Below are positions 41,101 through 53,471 of a stretch of DNA of 64,000 bases, one piece after another; within the stretch, counting starts at the first letter, position 1; every line of letters begins with the position of its first letter. The stretch lies in the NCBI RefSeq assembly GCF_021654335.1, contig NZ_AP023423.1, forward strand, positions 1 to 64,000, in the 5' to 3' direction. The notes below the pieces were generated by a model. The model was not told the DNA's origin. It worked only from the letters and a program-made list of their open reading frames with translations, and did not search any database. This DNA comes from Sideroxyarcus emersonii. Its GTDB lineage: Bacteria > Pseudomonadota > Gammaproteobacteria > Burkholderiales > Gallionellaceae. The translations under genes were made by a program, and so were the position numbers.

Positions 41101-41217
41101 CCCTCAGAGTCAGTGAGCGGCGTAAGTTGCTTCCCGTTTCTCCTCCCTGAGCGGGTGTCTTTACCCTGTAAAGACCTTCTGCCCCTGACCTCCCCCTTTG
41201 GTTCAGGGGCTTTTTTT
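41101..41217 (+). ncRNA. Candidate C-rich small RNA between hemB and engB
   Basis: This gene-free stretch has three hairpins in a row on the plus strand. Hairpin A is CCCG...CGGG (41133-41155) with a 15-base loop containing CTCCTCC. Hairpin B is an 8-bp perfect stem GTCTTTAC-CCT-GTAAAGAC (41157-41175). Hairpin C is GCCCCTGA...TCAGGGGC (41181-41210), loop CCTCCCCCTTTG, followed by T7 (41211-41217), a rho-independent terminator. Both flanking genes run on the minus strand, so no gene would need this terminator. The C-rich loops (CTCCTCC, CCTCCCC) are complementary to Shine-Dalgarno sequences, a feature of trans-acting small RNAs. The transcription start is not fixed; about 41100-41106 fits a CATAGT -10 at 41094-41099. 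Confidence 0.7.
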
Positions 41218-41260
41218 ATCCATGATATCCGAAGGTGAGCCGAAATCGGGTGTGCAGGCC

Positions 41261-41860
41261 TTAATCCTGGGCGGCGAACCAGCTCGCGATCACCGCTTCA
41301 GCTTCATCCATCCCCAGTTTTTTCAGGCTGGAAAAAAGTTGCACCGTACATTGCGGGAAGTGTTCGGCTAGGAACTCCCTGACTTCGCGCAGCGTCCTGG
41401 TCGATTCCTGCCTGCTCAACTTGTCCGACTTGGTAAGCAGGATGTGGATAGGTTTCCCGGTGGGTGCGAACCAGTCCAGCATGCCTTGATCGCGCTCGGT
41501 AAGCGGATGGCGGGCATCCATGATGACCACCAGGCCACACAGTTCTTCGCGCGTCTGCAGATACTCGCTCAACAGTTGTTCCCAGTGCGCCTGAACATCC
41601 GGCGGCACCTTGGCATAACCATAGCCGGGCAAGTCCACCAGGTATCTATGGTCGCCGAGATCGAAATAGTTCAAGTGCTGGGTGCGTCCCGGCGTCTTGC
41701 TGGTGAAAGCCAGTCGCGTGTGGTTGGCCAGCGTATTGATGGCGCTCGACTTGCCGGCGTTGGAGCGGCCGACGAAGGCGACCTCCCTGCCGCCGTGCAG
41801 CGGCAGGTCGCGCATGTGGTTGACCGTGGTGTAGAAGGTCGCTTTGGAGAAGAGTCCCAC
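41261..41860 (-). CDS. engB: GTP-binding protein EngB (YsxC/YihA)
   Basis: EngB is an essential GTPase for 50S ribosome assembly and cell-division timing. The 199-residue protein has G1 GRSNAGKS, G3 DLPGYGYA, G4 TKSD and G5 SSLKK, with the characteristic [14 protein letters not shown] switch I segment. I chose GTG at 41860 because it overlaps the hemL stop by one base (TAGTG) and gives the usual distance to G1. A much longer open frame upstream lies within hemL and is spurious. Confidence 0.95.
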   Translation of the reverse strand: MGLFSKATFYTTVNHMRDLPLHGGREVAFVGRSNAGKSSAINTLANHTRLAFTSKTPGRTQHLNYFDLGDHRYLVDLPGYGYAKVPPDVQAHWEQLLSEYLQTREELCGLVVIMDARHPLTERDQGMLDWFAPTGKPIHILLTKSDKLSRQESTRTLREVREFLAEHFPQCTVQLFSSLKKLGMDEAEAVIASWFAAQD

Positions 41861-43143
41861 TACTGCCAGACCGAGAATATCTTGTCTGCTGCCGCGACGG
41901 TCGCTGCGATATCCGCTTCCGTATGCGCTGCCGAGACAAAGCCGGCCTCGAATGCCGACGGCGCCAGATAGTGGCCGGCATCCAGCATGGCATGGAAGAA
42001 GCGGTTGAACGCTTCCTTGTCGCATTTCATCACCTCGGCATAGCTGGTCGGCAATGTCTTGCTGAAATACAGGCCGAACATGCCGCCGACCGATTGCGCG
42101 CAGAAGTCGATGTTGTGTTTCTTCGCCGCAGCGGTAAGGCCCTCGGTGAGCTGTTTCGCCAGCTTGGCGAGGTTGTCGTAGAAGCCGGGCGCCTGTACCA
42201 GCTGCAGCGTGGTCAAACCTGCAGCCACTGCCACCGGATTGCCGGACAGCGTGCCGGCCTGGTAAACCGCACCGAGCGGAGCCAGGCAGTTCATGATGTC
42301 GCGGCGGCCACCGAACGCAGCGGCGGGCAGGCCACCGCCCATCACCTTGCCCAGCGTGACGAGGTCGGGCTTGATGCCATAGTAGCCCTGCGCGCCTTGC
42401 AGGCTGACGCGGAAGCCGGTCATCACTTCGTCGAGGATCAGCACCGCGCCGTGCTTGGTGCACAGGTTGCGCAACGCATCGAGGAACTCGCGCTTGGGCG
42501 CGACCAGGTTCATGTTGCCGGCCACCGGCTCGACGATGACCGCGGCGATCTCCTTGCCCATGTCGGCAAAGGTTTTTTCCAGGCCGGCCGCATCGTTGTA
42601 GTCCAGCACGGTGGTCAGCGCGGCGATCTCGGCAGGCACGCCGGAAGAGCTGGGCTGGCCGAACGTCAACGCGCCGGAACCGGCCTTCACCAGCAGGCCG
42701 TCGGAGTGGCCGTGGTAGCAGCCTTCGAACTTGACGATGCGCGAACGCCCGGTGAAGCCGCGTGCCAAGCGGATCGCGCTCATGGTTGCTTCGGTGCCGG
42801 AACTGACCAGGCGCACCATTTCCAGGCTGGGCAGGATCTTGCACAGCAGATTCGCCAGCTCCAGTTCGCTTGCGGTCGGCGCGCCGAAACCGAGTCCCTG
42901 CGCCGCCGCATCCTGCACCGCCTTCACCACTTGCGGGTGGCAGTGACCGACGATCATCGGTCCCCATGAGCCGACGTAATCAGTATATTTTTTTCCATCC
43001 GCATCCCATACATAAGCGCCCTGCCCGCGCTGGAAAAACAGCGGCGTACCGCCGACAGAGCGGAAAGCGCGCACCGGCGAATTGACGCCGCCGGGGATGA
43101 CCTTCTGGGATTGTTCGAAGAGGGATTCGTTTTTGGAAGTCAT
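41860..43143 (-). CDS. hemL: Glutamate-1-semialdehyde aminomutase
   Basis: HemL converts glutamate-1-semialdehyde to ALA using PLP, the C5 pathway step before HemB. The 427-residue protein has [20 protein letters not shown]-like [44 protein letters not shown] and the Schiff-base lysine segment [18 protein letters not shown]. Length matches the family (E. coli 426). It overlaps thiE by 4 bp and engB by 1 bp, so it is in a transcription unit with them. hemA is not in the window. Confidence 0.97.
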   Translation of the reverse strand: MTSKNESLFEQSQKVIPGGVNSPVRAFRSVGGTPLFFQRGQGAYVWDADGKKYTDYVGSWGPMIVGHCHPQVVKAVQDAAAQGLGFGAPTASELELANLLCKILPSLEMVRLVSSGTEATMSAIRLARGFTGRSRIVKFEGCYHGHSDGLLVKAGSGALTFGQPSSSGVPAEIAALTTVLDYNDAAGLEKTFADMGKEIAAVIVEPVAGNMNLVAPKREFLDALRNLCTKHGAVLILDEVMTGFRVSLQGAQGYYGIKPDLVTLGKVMGGGLPAAAFGGRRDIMNCLAPLGAVYQAGTLSGNPVAVAAGLTTLQLVQAPGFYDNLAKLAKQLTEGLTAAAKKHNIDFCAQSVGGMFGLYFSKTLPTSYAEVMKCDKEAFNRFFHAMLDAGHYLAPSAFEAGFVSAAHTEADIAATVAAADKIFSVWQ

Positions 43144-43769
43144 TGCCTAGTCCTGCTGAAAAGTGTTGAAAATCCTTGTGCGCTTGCTTCGATGTCCGGG
43201 GCGGCCCAAAGTGCCGTAATCACTGCCAGCGCATCTGCGCCTGCAGCAATCAGCGCAGCACCGTTCTGCTGCGTGATGCCGCCGATGGCGACGATGGGTA
43301 CGTCCAGTTCGCTTCGGGCCGCCGTGAGCATCTGCACGTTCGCCTGCACCGCATCCGGTTTGACGCTTGAAGGGAAGAATGCGCCGAACGCAACGTAATC
43401 CGCGCCTTGCCGCACCGCCTCATGCGCCAGCGCGACGCGATTATAGCAAGATACGCCGACGATCCTTGCATTGCCCAGCAGCGCGCGCGCCGCCGCCACG
43501 CTGCCATCCTCGCCTCCCAGGTGAACGCCGTCGGCATCAACCTGCGCGGCCAGTTGCGCATCGTCGTTTACGATGAAGGTGGCGCCGAATTCACGGGTCA
43601 GCTCGCGCAGGGCCCGCGCGTGCTGCAACCTCAGCCCGGCCGCAGCGGTCTTGTTGCGATACTGCAGTATGCTGGCGCCACCCTGCAAAGCCAGACGTAC
43701 GAGCCGGGATAATTCGGCGGTATCGGCTACATCGGGTGTGATTGCGTACAAGCCGTGAATCGGATTCAC
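43140..43769 (-). CDS. thiE: Thiamine-phosphate synthase
   Basis: ThiE joins HMP-PP and thiazole phosphate to make thiamine phosphate. The 209-residue TIM-barrel protein has [13 protein letters not shown], the phosphate-binding [26 protein letters not shown] and [11 protein letters not shown]-like [11 protein letters not shown] motifs. It overlaps hemL and lies 75 bp after thiD on the same strand. No TPP riboswitch signature is seen upstream. Confidence 0.95.
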   Translation of the reverse strand: MNPIHGLYAITPDVADTAELSRLVRLALQGGASILQYRNKTAAAGLRLQHARALRELTREFGATFIVNDDAQLAAQVDADGVHLGGEDGSVAAARALLGNARIVGVSCYNRVALAHEAVRQGADYVAFGAFFPSSVKPDAVQANVQMLTAARSELDVPIVAIGGITQQNGAALIAAGADALAVITALWAAPDIEASAQGFSTLFSRTRQ

Positions 43770-43844
43770 GGCTTCCCCTTCCTCAACCGTCCCCTGCGAA
43801 CGGGAAAGGTAGCAATCGAGAAAGACAATCCTGAAATTCTGCCG

Positions 43845-44684
43845 TCAATGACGGGTCGTACTTTCATCTTCCGCATCTTCGTCGCGCGCCCAGAACAGGC
43901 GATCCGGGATGTGTTGTCCCATGCCGGGACGGAAACCGTATTTCAGCGCTTCCCAGGTGTATTCCTGGGCTTCATGCACGGCATCTTCCATCGACAGTCC
44001 GTTCGCCAGCAGCGCGGCGATCGCCGCCGCCAGCGTGCAGCCGGAGCCGTGATAGATGCCGGGCAGGCGTGGCCAGTTGTCGCTGCGGACCAGGCCGCGT
44101 TCGCCATACAGGTTGTTGACGACCTTGGGCGTGTGCTCGTGCGTGCCGGTGATCAGTACGTATTCGCAGCCCAGCCGCAGGATGCGCTTGGCGCATTCGG
44201 CAAGCTCGGGATCGTCCTGCTCGTTGTCCTCGTCCTGCACCAGCCGCCTGGCTTCCATGCTGTTCGGGGTCAGGATGGTCGTCTGTGGCAGCAACAGTTC
44301 GCGCATCGCGTCCAGCATGTCTTCATTCGCCAATTCGTCACCGCGGCCGGAAGCCAGCACCGGATCGAACACCAGCGGGATATCGGGGTAATCCGAGATT
44401 ACTTCGGCGATGACCGCGATATTCTCCACGCTGCCCAGCAGGCCGATCTTGAACGCGGCAACGGGCATGTCTTCCAGCACCGTACGCGCCTGGTCGGCCA
44501 CCCAGTCGGCATCTATCGGCTGCACATCGTCTACGCCGCTGGTGTCCTGCACGGTGATGGCCGTGATCACCGACAGCGGATGGCAACCCATGCTGGCGAT
44601 GGTCAGGATATCGGCCTGGATTCCGGCTCCGCAACTCGGGTCGGCTGCAGCAAAGGTCAGAACAATGGGTGGGACGTCGGACAT
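43845..44684 (-). CDS. thiD: Hydroxymethylpyrimidine/phosphomethylpyrimidine kinase
   Basis: ThiD phosphorylates HMP and HMP-P in thiamine synthesis. The 279-residue ribokinase-fold protein has the N-terminal TFAAADPSCGAGIQADILT, DTSGVDDVQPID, LTPNSMEARRLV and anion-hole HGSGCTLAAAIAA motifs. It is collinear with thiE. A separate thiamine salvage or thiazole set is not in the window. Confidence 0.95.
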   Translation of the reverse strand: MSDVPPIVLTFAAADPSCGAGIQADILTIASMGCHPLSVITAITVQDTSGVDDVQPIDADWVADQARTVLEDMPVAAFKIGLLGSVENIAVIAEVISDYPDIPLVFDPVLASGRGDELANEDMLDAMRELLLPQTTILTPNSMEARRLVQDEDNEQDDPELAECAKRILRLGCEYVLITGTHEHTPKVVNNLYGERGLVRSDNWPRLPGIYHGSGCTLAAAIAALLANGLSMEDAVHEAQEYTWEALKYGFRPGMGQHIPDRLFWARDEDAEDESTTRH

Positions 44685-44818
44685 GTTGTCATCTCGATCA
44701 ATTCAAAATTTGGGCGCACCGTGCGTTGCACGATGCTTGCGCCACGCCTTGTCGCCTGGACCGTTGCCGGATTGCCATTGATGCGCAAGATGCCAGCAGC
44801 GACCGGGGAGTCGTGATT

Positions 44819-45607
44819 CTAACTGAAACCGGGTCGGTGCGCGTTAGCCAGGCGATTGGCGATACGCGCGAATTCCGTCACGCCCAGGTTCTCGGCACGC
44901 AACTGTGCATCGATGCCGAGTTCGGCGAAATCGCCTTCCTGCAGATAGTCCCTGAGCGTGTTGCGCAAGGTTTTGCGCCGCTGTCCGAAGGCCGCCGCCA
45001 CGATCTGGGCAAACAATGCCTCGTCCTGCACGGCGATCTGGTCGGGCGGGATCGGGATCAGGCGCACGATGGCGGAGTCGACCTTGGGTGCGGGGCGGAA
45101 CGATTGCGGCGGCACGTCGAGCAGCTTTTCCATGTGGAAGCGGTATTGCAGCATAACCGACAGCCGCCCGTAGGCAGGAGTGGAAGGCGCGGCCACCATG
45201 CGTTCGACCACTTCGTTCTGCAGCATGAAGTGCATGTCGGTGATGCGCGCAGCATATCCGGCAAAATGGAACAGCAGCGGCGAAGAGATGTTGTAGGGCA
45301 GATTGCCGACGATGCGCAATGGTACCGGCAGCGTGGCGAAATCGAACTTCAGCGCGTCGCCTTCGTGGATGACGATCCGGTCCTGCGGATAATCGGTCTT
45401 CAGCCGCGCGATGATGTCGCGGTCGATCTCGATCACATGCAGGAGATTCAGCGTCTGCAGCAAGGGGCGCGTTAATGCACCCAGGCCGGGACCGATTTCC
45501 ACCATGTTGTCGCCGGCTTCGGGGCGGATTGCGCGCACGATGTCGGCGATGATGTTCTGGTCGATGAGGAAGTTCTGGCCAAAACGCTTTTTGGCTTCAT
45601 GACCCAT
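44819..45607 (-). CDS. rsmA: 16S rRNA dimethyladenosine transferase
   Basis: RsmA (KsgA) dimethylates A1518 and A1519 of 16S rRNA late in 30S assembly. The 262-residue protein has [11 protein letters not shown], the SAM motif [11 protein letters not shown], and the catalytic [13 protein letters not shown] chose the ATG at 45607 ([11 protein letters not shown]); an in-frame TTG at 45613 would add two residues. It follows pdxA with a 77-bp gap in the classic lptD-surA-pdxA-rsmA order. Confidence 0.96.
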   Translation of the reverse strand: MGHEAKKRFGQNFLIDQNIIADIVRAIRPEAGDNMVEIGPGLGALTRPLLQTLNLLHVIEIDRDIIARLKTDYPQDRIVIHEGDALKFDFATLPVPLRIVGNLPYNISSPLLFHFAGYAARITDMHFMLQNEVVERMVAAPSTPAYGRLSVMLQYRFHMEKLLDVPPQSFRPAPKVDSAIVRLIPIPPDQIAVQDEALFAQIVAAAFGQRRKTLRNTLRDYLQEGDFAELGIDAQLRAENLGVTEFARIANRLANAHRPGFS

Positions 45608-45684
45608 AATCAAAATTCCCCCAAGCGTATCGGTGGAGGCTCATGCGTGCAGTGCGTGACGCCGCAGCCAACAGGCCCTCATTA

Positions 45685-46725
45685 CTATGCCCGCTCATGC
45701 TGCACCATCTCCGCGGCAACCTTGATTGCTTCCAGCATGCTGCCGACATCGGCCTTGCCGCTACCCGCCAGTTCGAGCGCGGTGCCGTGATCGACCGAGG
45801 TGCGGATGATGGGCATGCCCAGCGTGATGTTCACGCCCTCGCCGAAGCTGGCGTGCTTCAATACCGGCAGCCCCTGATCGTGATACATCGCCAGCACCGC
45901 ATCGCATTCGCGCAAACGGTGTACGGCGAACAGGGTGTCCGCGGGCAGCGGTGCGCTCACGTTGTAACCCTCGGCACGCAGCCTGTCGAGCACGGGGATC
46001 ATCACCTCGATCTCCTCGTGCCCCAGATGGCCGTCTTCGCCGGCATGCGGATTGAGGCCGGCGACCAGGATGCGCGGCCGGGCGATGCCGAAACGGCGCT
46101 GCAGGTCGCGCTGCAGGATGCGCAGCACGTCTTCCAGCAGCGGCGCAGTGATGGCGTCGGCCACTTCGCGCAGGGGCAGGTGGGTCGTTGCCAGTGCCAC
46201 GCGCAGCATGAATTCGGCGGTGCCGGAATCCGCGATCCCCGTTGCGGACGGAGTTCGGTGCACAGGCGCATGCCGGACCATTCCGATCAGCATCATCACC
46301 ACCAGCGGCGTTTCCGTCAGTTCGGCCAGGAATTCGGTATGTCCGGTAAACGGGATGCCGGCATCGTTGATGATGCCCTTGTGCACCGGGGCGGTCACCA
46401 TGCCCGAGAATTCGCCTGCCAGGCAACCCCTGACCGCGCGGCGCAAGGTTTCCAGCACGTAAGGACTGTTTGAAGGATCCAGTTTTCCGGCTTGTACAGG
46501 TTGCGCCAGCGGAACATGCAGCACGTTCAGGCTGCCGGGTTTCAGGGGTGCGGCGGCGCTGTAATCGTGCAGTTGTATGGCTATGCCGAGCTGGGTCGCG
46601 CGTTGCAGCAGCAGCGACCTGTCGGCGATCACCACCAGCGGATGTTCATGGCTGACAAGCTGCAGGCAGAGATCGGGGCCGATTCCGGCGGGCTCGCCTG
46701 CAGTGATGGCGAGTGGCTGCCGCAT
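45685..46725 (-). CDS. pdxA: 4-hydroxythreonine-4-phosphate dehydrogenase
   Basis: PdxA oxidises 4-phosphohydroxythreonine in the DXP-dependent pyridoxal phosphate pathway. The 346-residue protein has [17 protein letters not shown], the metal-ligand histidine in [13 protein letters not shown] and [12 protein letters not shown], and the C-terminal [20 protein letters not shown] with the conserved His. It overlaps the surA stop by one base. Length fits the family. Confidence 0.96.
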   Translation of the reverse strand: MRQPLAITAGEPAGIGPDLCLQLVSHEHPLVVIADRSLLLQRATQLGIAIQLHDYSAAAPLKPGSLNVLHVPLAQPVQAGKLDPSNSPYVLETLRRAVRGCLAGEFSGMVTAPVHKGIINDAGIPFTGHTEFLAELTETPLVVMMLIGMVRHAPVHRTPSATGIADSGTAEFMLRVALATTHLPLREVADAITAPLLEDVLRILQRDLQRRFGIARPRILVAGLNPHAGEDGHLGHEEIEVMIPVLDRLRAEGYNVSAPLPADTLFAVHRLRECDAVLAMYHDQGLPVLKHASFGEGVNITLGMPIIRTSVDHGTALELAGSGKADVGSMLEAIKVAAEMVQHERA

Positions 46726-48029
46726 TATTTCGGTTCGTTGCGATACTCGACGAAGGCGCGGTCACGCAGCTGGCGCAGCCAGTCCTGGAATGCCTCGTCC
46801 GATTTGAAGGTGCGGATGGCATTGCGGGCGCGCTGACGTTTCTGATCCACGCTCACGTCGGTATTGCGGCGATCCAGCACCTGGATCAGGTGCCAGCCGA
46901 AACCGGTCTGCACCAGGCCGCTGACCTGGCCGATCTTCAGCGCATTCATCGGCCCCTCGAATTCGGGTACGGTCTCGCCCGGCGACAGCCAACCCAGGTC
47001 GCCGCCTTGCGGTGCGCTGCCGTCCTCGGAATGCAAACGTGCCTCTTCGGCGAAATCCGCCCCCTTGTCGATGCGCTGCTTGATCTCCTGCAGGCGGCTC
47101 TTGGCCTCGTTCTCGGAGACCAGTTCGCTGGTCTTGATCAGGATATGGCGCGCGTGCGTCTGGGTGATCACCACCGGCGTATCCTTAGTGCGGCGGTCGA
47201 GCAATTTGATGATGTGGAAACCGCTCGGGCTGCGCAGCACATCGCTGACATCACCCGGTTTCATTTTCTGCAGCGCTTCGGAAAACAGCGGGGGAAGCCG
47301 GTCCGCCGGCCGCCAGCCGATCTCGCCACCCTTGAGTGCATCCTGCGCATCGGAATAGCCGGCCGCCACCTGGGCGAACGAGGCGCCGCCGCGCAGCTTG
47401 GCCAGCGCCTGTTCGGCCCGGCTGCGGTAGGACTGGATCTTGTCCGCGCTGGCCTGCTCCGGCACCACCACCAGGATGTGGGCAAGCTGCAGTTCTTCGC
47501 CCTTGCCTTCCTGGCGTTCCTGGTTGCTCAGGTAGTTGTCCACGTCGTTCTCGCTGATGACCAGTTTGCTGTCCACCTCGCGTTCGCGCAGGCGGGCCGA
47601 GATGATCTCGTTGCGTATCTCCTCACGGAATTCGTTGTAGTCGGTGCCATCATGCTCCAGCTTGGCGCGGAATGCGGCCACCGAGTCGAATTTGTTCTGT
47701 TGCGCGATGCGCAGGATGGTCTTGTCCAGCTGTACATCGTCGATGCGCAAGCCGGTCTCCTTGGCGAACTGTGCCAGCAGCATCTCGGTGATCATGCGCT
47801 CGAGCACCTGTCTTTCCAGGATGCTCCGGTCCGGCAGCGCGGTATTCTGTCGTTGCAGCATTTTCGACACGCTGGTGACGCGCTTTTCCAGTTCGTTGTG
47901 CGTGATTACGTCGTCGTTCACGATGACTTCGACCCGATCGATGGGCGTTGCCTGTTTTTGCGGCTCAGCCGCTGCCGCGACGGTTGCAAAACCCAGCAGG
48001 ACGAGGGTGAGTATCTTTTGGCTCAGCAT
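46725..48029 (-). CDS. surA: Periplasmic chaperone and peptidyl-prolyl isomerase SurA
   Basis: SurA escorts outer-membrane proteins across the periplasm to BAM. The 434-residue protein has a signal peptide ([21 protein letters not shown]), an N-terminal chaperone region (about 25-175), and two parvulin domains (about 180-275 and 290-385), visible as paired segments [16 protein letters not shown] and [16 protein letters not shown]. Length is typical of the family. It lies between lptD (its client) and pdxA. Confidence 0.95.
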   Translation of the reverse strand: MLSQKILTLVLLGFATVAAAAEPQKQATPIDRVEVIVNDDVITHNELEKRVTSVSKMLQRQNTALPDRSILERQVLERMITEMLLAQFAKETGLRIDDVQLDKTILRIAQQNKFDSVAAFRAKLEHDGTDYNEFREEIRNEIISARLREREVDSKLVISENDVDNYLSNQERQEGKGEELQLAHILVVVPEQASADKIQSYRSRAEQALAKLRGGASFAQVAAGYSDAQDALKGGEIGWRPADRLPPLFSEALQKMKPGDVSDVLRSPSGFHIIKLLDRRTKDTPVVITQTHARHILIKTSELVSENEAKSRLQEIKQRIDKGADFAEEARLHSEDGSAPQGGDLGWLSPGETVPEFEGPMNALKIGQVSGLVQTGFGWHLIQVLDRRNTDVSVDQKRQRARNAIRTFKSDEAFQDWLRQLRDRAFVEYRNEPK

Positions 48030-48053
48030 GTTCTCTTTCAGTTTTCGCTTAAA

Positions 48054-50309
48054 TCAATTCAGGCCTTGGGCGGGTTGCCCAGGCAGGCTGTTTATCTTGG
48101 TGTAACCGGGCACGTTGAGGCGCAGGGCTTCCATCGGATCGAAGCCGATTGCACCCATCCCGTTCAATTCCAGTTGCAGGAATATTCCGGAAGAACGAAC
48201 GTTGGTTGCGATGGTGAAGGTTTGTGCTACGAATCGCATCGTCCAGCAGGACTGATTATACTCAACCCCCGCCAGCGCCTCCACGGCATTTTTATCCAGC
48301 AAGGAATAGCTCAGGCTGCCTACGCCGAGCCAGTGGCCGAACAGCGGCCATTGGGTTGAAACGTCGGTCTGGTGCAGGATGCCGCGTTCCAGCCGGTAGC
48401 CAAGATTGACCAGCTTGCCCGGTTCGGGCTTGTAAGTGGTCGAAAAGCTGTACATGTCGGTCTGAGCCAGACTGGGGTTGTATTGGATCAGGCTGTCCAT
48501 GGACAGCGTATTGGAGAGCTTGCCGCCAAGGCCGAGCAGGATGTCGGAGCGGTTGCTGTTGCTTACCGGGGTGAGGTAGGTGTTGGGCGGGTAAGTGTTG
48601 CTTGCCGGGTTGAACATGTCTACCTTGGGTGCCGTGAAACTGAAACGCTCGCCCAGCATCATGCGGAAGCGTTCCACCCCGTCCCGGTCGTCGATCACGC
48701 GCGAGGTCAGCGCCATCGTCGCCATGTTGGCATCGCCGATACGGTCGCTGCCGAAGAAACGGTTCTCGGAAAATATCTGGGCAAAAGTGAAAGGTGCCGG
48801 TGCGGAGTCGAAAATCGGCAGCATGCTTTGGTCCCGGTACGGGATATATACATAGTACAGCCGCGGCTCCAGTGTCTGCGTATAACTTCCGCCGAGGAAC
48901 GACGGCATATCGCGCTCGAATTGCATGCCGCTGTCCACGCTGAAGATGGGCAGGGTGCGTGTCGCATCGGGGATGCCCGTCGTGTTGTTCGAGCCCATCC
49001 GGTATTGCGTGTAATGCACGCCGAGCTTGGGCGTGACGTAATAGCCTAGGTCACTCAGCAGCGGATAGCTTACCGAAGGATTGATCACCATCCGTTCGGC
49101 ATTGACCAGGGTGTTGTGGCGAAAATCGACGTACTGATTGGCAAAATTGAACGTGGCATCGCCCAGCGTTTCCTGTCCGTTCAATGTAATGTTCGGCTGG
49201 CTGCGGTAGGGGGCCACGATGGGGTTAAGCGGATCTTGCAGGGTCTGGAAGTTTTGCACTTCCACCGAGCCATTCCATGATCCGACTCCATAGGAGAGCG
49301 AGCCATCGCGCAACAGATAGACCTGCGAGGTACCGCTGATCAGGCTGGACAGGTCGCGGAAATAGGCATCGTCGGATGCGCGATTTACATTCAGCCCCAG
49401 GCCCACGCCGCCGCCCAGGTTCTGCGCGTGCTGCAAGGACATGAACGAGCGCGTGCTGTTGGTCAGGTGATCGCCGGGCAGCACTTCGTAGCGGGCCGTT
49501 CCCGAATAGCCTGGCTCCAGATAGCGGAACTCATTGTTGAGTTGAATGCCGCGTTTGGCGATCTCGCGCGGGGCGATGGTGGCATCATAGTTGGGGGCGA
49601 TATTCCAGTAATACGGCAGGGTGAATTCCGTACCGCCGGTGCTGGTCGAGCCATAGCTCGGGCTCAGGAAGCCGGAGCGCCGGTTGCTGTTCAAAGCAAA
49701 GTCCATCCACGGCGTATAAAGTATCGGCACGCCTTTGAAATCGACGGTTGCTCCGTGTGCCACACCGACCTGGGTTGTGCGATCCAGGTCGAGGCGGTCG
49801 GCCTGCAACATCCAGTCGTCGTTTCCCGCAGGGCAGGTGGTGAAAGTCGTATTGTCGAAAGAATAGATCGTTTTGCCGGCGATGTGCATCGTTTCGGCGG
49901 CGCCGCGCGCGTGGCTCTCCGTCAATTCAAACTGCGGCTGGGCCATTTCGCCGACGTTGGTGTCCAGATTCAGCTTCAGGACTGGCCCGGTGACAACGAT
50001 GCCGGATTGTTCCAGCCGTACTCCGCCCTCGGCCAGCACATCCTTGCTTTCCTGACCGTACAGCAGGTGACCGGCAGAGATCACCTGCCCGCTTTGACGC
50101 AATTCCACATCGCCGCTGGCTTCCAGCTGGTCGTTCTTTTTGGCTTCCACATGTTGCGCATTGATGAACGCAGCAGATCCCTCCGACGACCCGGACGGTC
50201 TCTTGAGCATGCGATCCAGCTTCAACGGCAACGGCGCGTCTTCGGCCTGAGCGAGCATTGGAAACATTCCAAGTATCAGGATCGCAACAGGGGAAAGGCG
50301 AAAAGGCAT
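48054..50309 (-). CDS. lptD: LPS-assembly outer-membrane protein LptD
   Basis: LptD forms the beta-barrel that inserts lipopolysaccharide into the outer leaflet together with LptE. The 751-residue protein has a signal peptide (MPFRLSPVAILILGMFPMLAQA), an N-terminal OstA/LptA-like jellyroll domain (about 50-190) and a large C-terminal beta-barrel with the GIPILYTPWMDFALN-like GVPILYTPWMDF segment and RRSGFLSPSYGST. Length is typical. It starts 61 bp from the divergent amgK. surA lies downstream. Confidence 0.95.
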   Translation of the reverse strand: MPFRLSPVAILILGMFPMLAQAEDAPLPLKLDRMLKRPSGSSEGSAAFINAQHVEAKKNDQLEASGDVELRQSGQVISAGHLLYGQESKDVLAEGGVRLEQSGIVVTGPVLKLNLDTNVGEMAQPQFELTESHARGAAETMHIAGKTIYSFDNTTFTTCPAGNDDWMLQADRLDLDRTTQVGVAHGATVDFKGVPILYTPWMDFALNSNRRSGFLSPSYGSTSTGGTEFTLPYYWNIAPNYDATIAPREIAKRGIQLNNEFRYLEPGYSGTARYEVLPGDHLTNSTRSFMSLQHAQNLGGGVGLGLNVNRASDDAYFRDLSSLISGTSQVYLLRDGSLSYGVGSWNGSVEVQNFQTLQDPLNPIVAPYRSQPNITLNGQETLGDATFNFANQYVDFRHNTLVNAERMVINPSVSYPLLSDLGYYVTPKLGVHYTQYRMGSNNTTGIPDATRTLPIFSVDSGMQFERDMPSFLGGSYTQTLEPRLYYVYIPYRDQSMLPIFDSAPAPFTFAQIFSENRFFGSDRIGDANMATMALTSRVIDDRDGVERFRMMLGERFSFTAPKVDMFNPASNTYPPNTYLTPVSNSNRSDILLGLGGKLSNTLSMDSLIQYNPSLAQTDMYSFSTTYKPEPGKLVNLGYRLERGILHQTDVSTQWPLFGHWLGVGSLSYSLLDKNAVEALAGVEYNQSCWTMRFVAQTFTIATNVRSSGIFLQLELNGMGAIGFDPMEALRLNVPGYTKINSLPGQPAQGLN

Positions 50310-50370
50310 GGTGCGGGGGTAAATAAATTAAGGTGCTAAAATCGCACAAATCCCTCATTAAGGCAATCAA

Positions 50371-51366
50371 ATGCAACGTCAAAAGCAGCTTGCGGACTGG
50401 CTTTCCGGCCTGTTTCCAAACGAGACCTTCACCATCGCCCCCGCTTCCGCCGATGCCAGCTTCCGTCGCTATTTCCGCGCCACTTTCGCCGACGGCAGCA
50501 CGAAAGTGATCATGGATGCGCCGCCGCAGCATGAAGATTGCCGGCCATTCCTGCATATCGGCAAGTTGTTCGAGGAAGCCGGCACGCATGTGCCGCATGT
50601 GTATGCGCAAGACCTGGCGCAGGGTTTCCTGCTGCTGTCCGATCTCGGCAATACCACCTATCTGCAAGCACTGACCGATGCCAGCGCCCCAAAACTATAC
50701 GCAGAAGCGACCGATGCGCTGATCAGGATCCAGCTTGCCTCGAAAAAAGACGAACTGCCGCCTTATGACGAACCCTTGTTGCGGCGCGAATTGAACCTGT
50801 TTCCCGAATGGTATATCGCGAAACACCTGGGCGTGACGCTCAGCGAAAAACAGCAAGCCAAGCTGGAAGAAGTGTTTGAGCGCATCCTGGCCAACAACCT
50901 GGCGCAACCGCGCGTATACGTGCATCGCGACTACCATTCGCGCAACCTCATGCTCGCCGACCCGAATCCTGGAATATTGGACTTCCAGGATGCCGTGTAC
51001 GGTCCCATCACCTACGATCTCGCATCCTTGTTCAAAGACGCCTACATCAAGTGGGAAGAGGAAGCGATCATGGACTGGCTCATCCGCTACTGGGAAAAAG
51101 CGCGCAAGGCCGGCTTGCCGGTGCGCGAGGATTTCGGCGAGTTCTACCGCGATTACGAGATGATGGGCGTGCAGCGCCACATCAAGGTGCTGGGCATCTT
51201 CGCGCGGCTGTACCACCGTGACGGCAAGGACGGCTACCTGAAGGACATGCCGCTGGTGATGGATTACTTGCGCCGCGCCTGCGAGCGCTACATCGACTTG
51301 AAGCCGTTGCTGGTCCTGCTGATGGAACTGGAACAGAAAACCCAACGCACCGGAGCATCGATTTGA
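50371..51366 (+). CDS. amgK: Cell-wall amino-sugar kinase AmgK (aminoglycoside phosphotransferase fold)
   Basis: AmgK phosphorylates N-acetylmuramate and GlcNAc at the anomeric position in the MurU peptidoglycan-recycling pathway. The 331-residue protein has a kinase-like fold with the catalytic loop YVHRDYHSRNLML and the metal-binding GILDFQDAVYGPITYD. Its place beside murU and opposite lptD is the conserved betaproteobacterial and pseudomonad arrangement. It is divergent from lptD with a 61-bp gap. Confidence 0.92.
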   Translation: MQRQKQLADWLSGLFPNETFTIAPASADASFRRYFRATFADGSTKVIMDAPPQHEDCRPFLHIGKLFEEAGTHVPHVYAQDLAQGFLLLSDLGNTTYLQALTDASAPKLYAEATDALIRIQLASKKDELPPYDEPLLRRELNLFPEWYIAKHLGVTLSEKQQAKLEEVFERILANNLAQPRVYVHRDYHSRNLMLADPNPGILDFQDAVYGPITYDLASLFKDAYIKWEEEAIMDWLIRYWEKARKAGLPVREDFGEFYRDYEMMGVQRHIKVLGIFARLYHRDGKDGYLKDMPLVMDYLRRACERYIDLKPLLVLLMELEQKTQRTGASI

Positions 51367-51421
51367 GCATGCTGGGCATGTTTCCTCTGGCCAGGCCCGC
51401 AGGCGGGCAAGCCGCTGGTGA

Positions 51422-53463
<2,042 letters not shown>

Positions 53464-53471
<8 letters not shown>

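Noticed and set aside
41861-42967. Upstream extension of engB reaching into hemL
   Set aside because: The extension is the out-of-frame reading of hemL; EngB homology starts at about 41860.
44685-44818. Possible TPP riboswitch upstream of thiD
   Set aside because: No CTGAGA box or the paired TPP-core motifs were found in the 134-bp gap.
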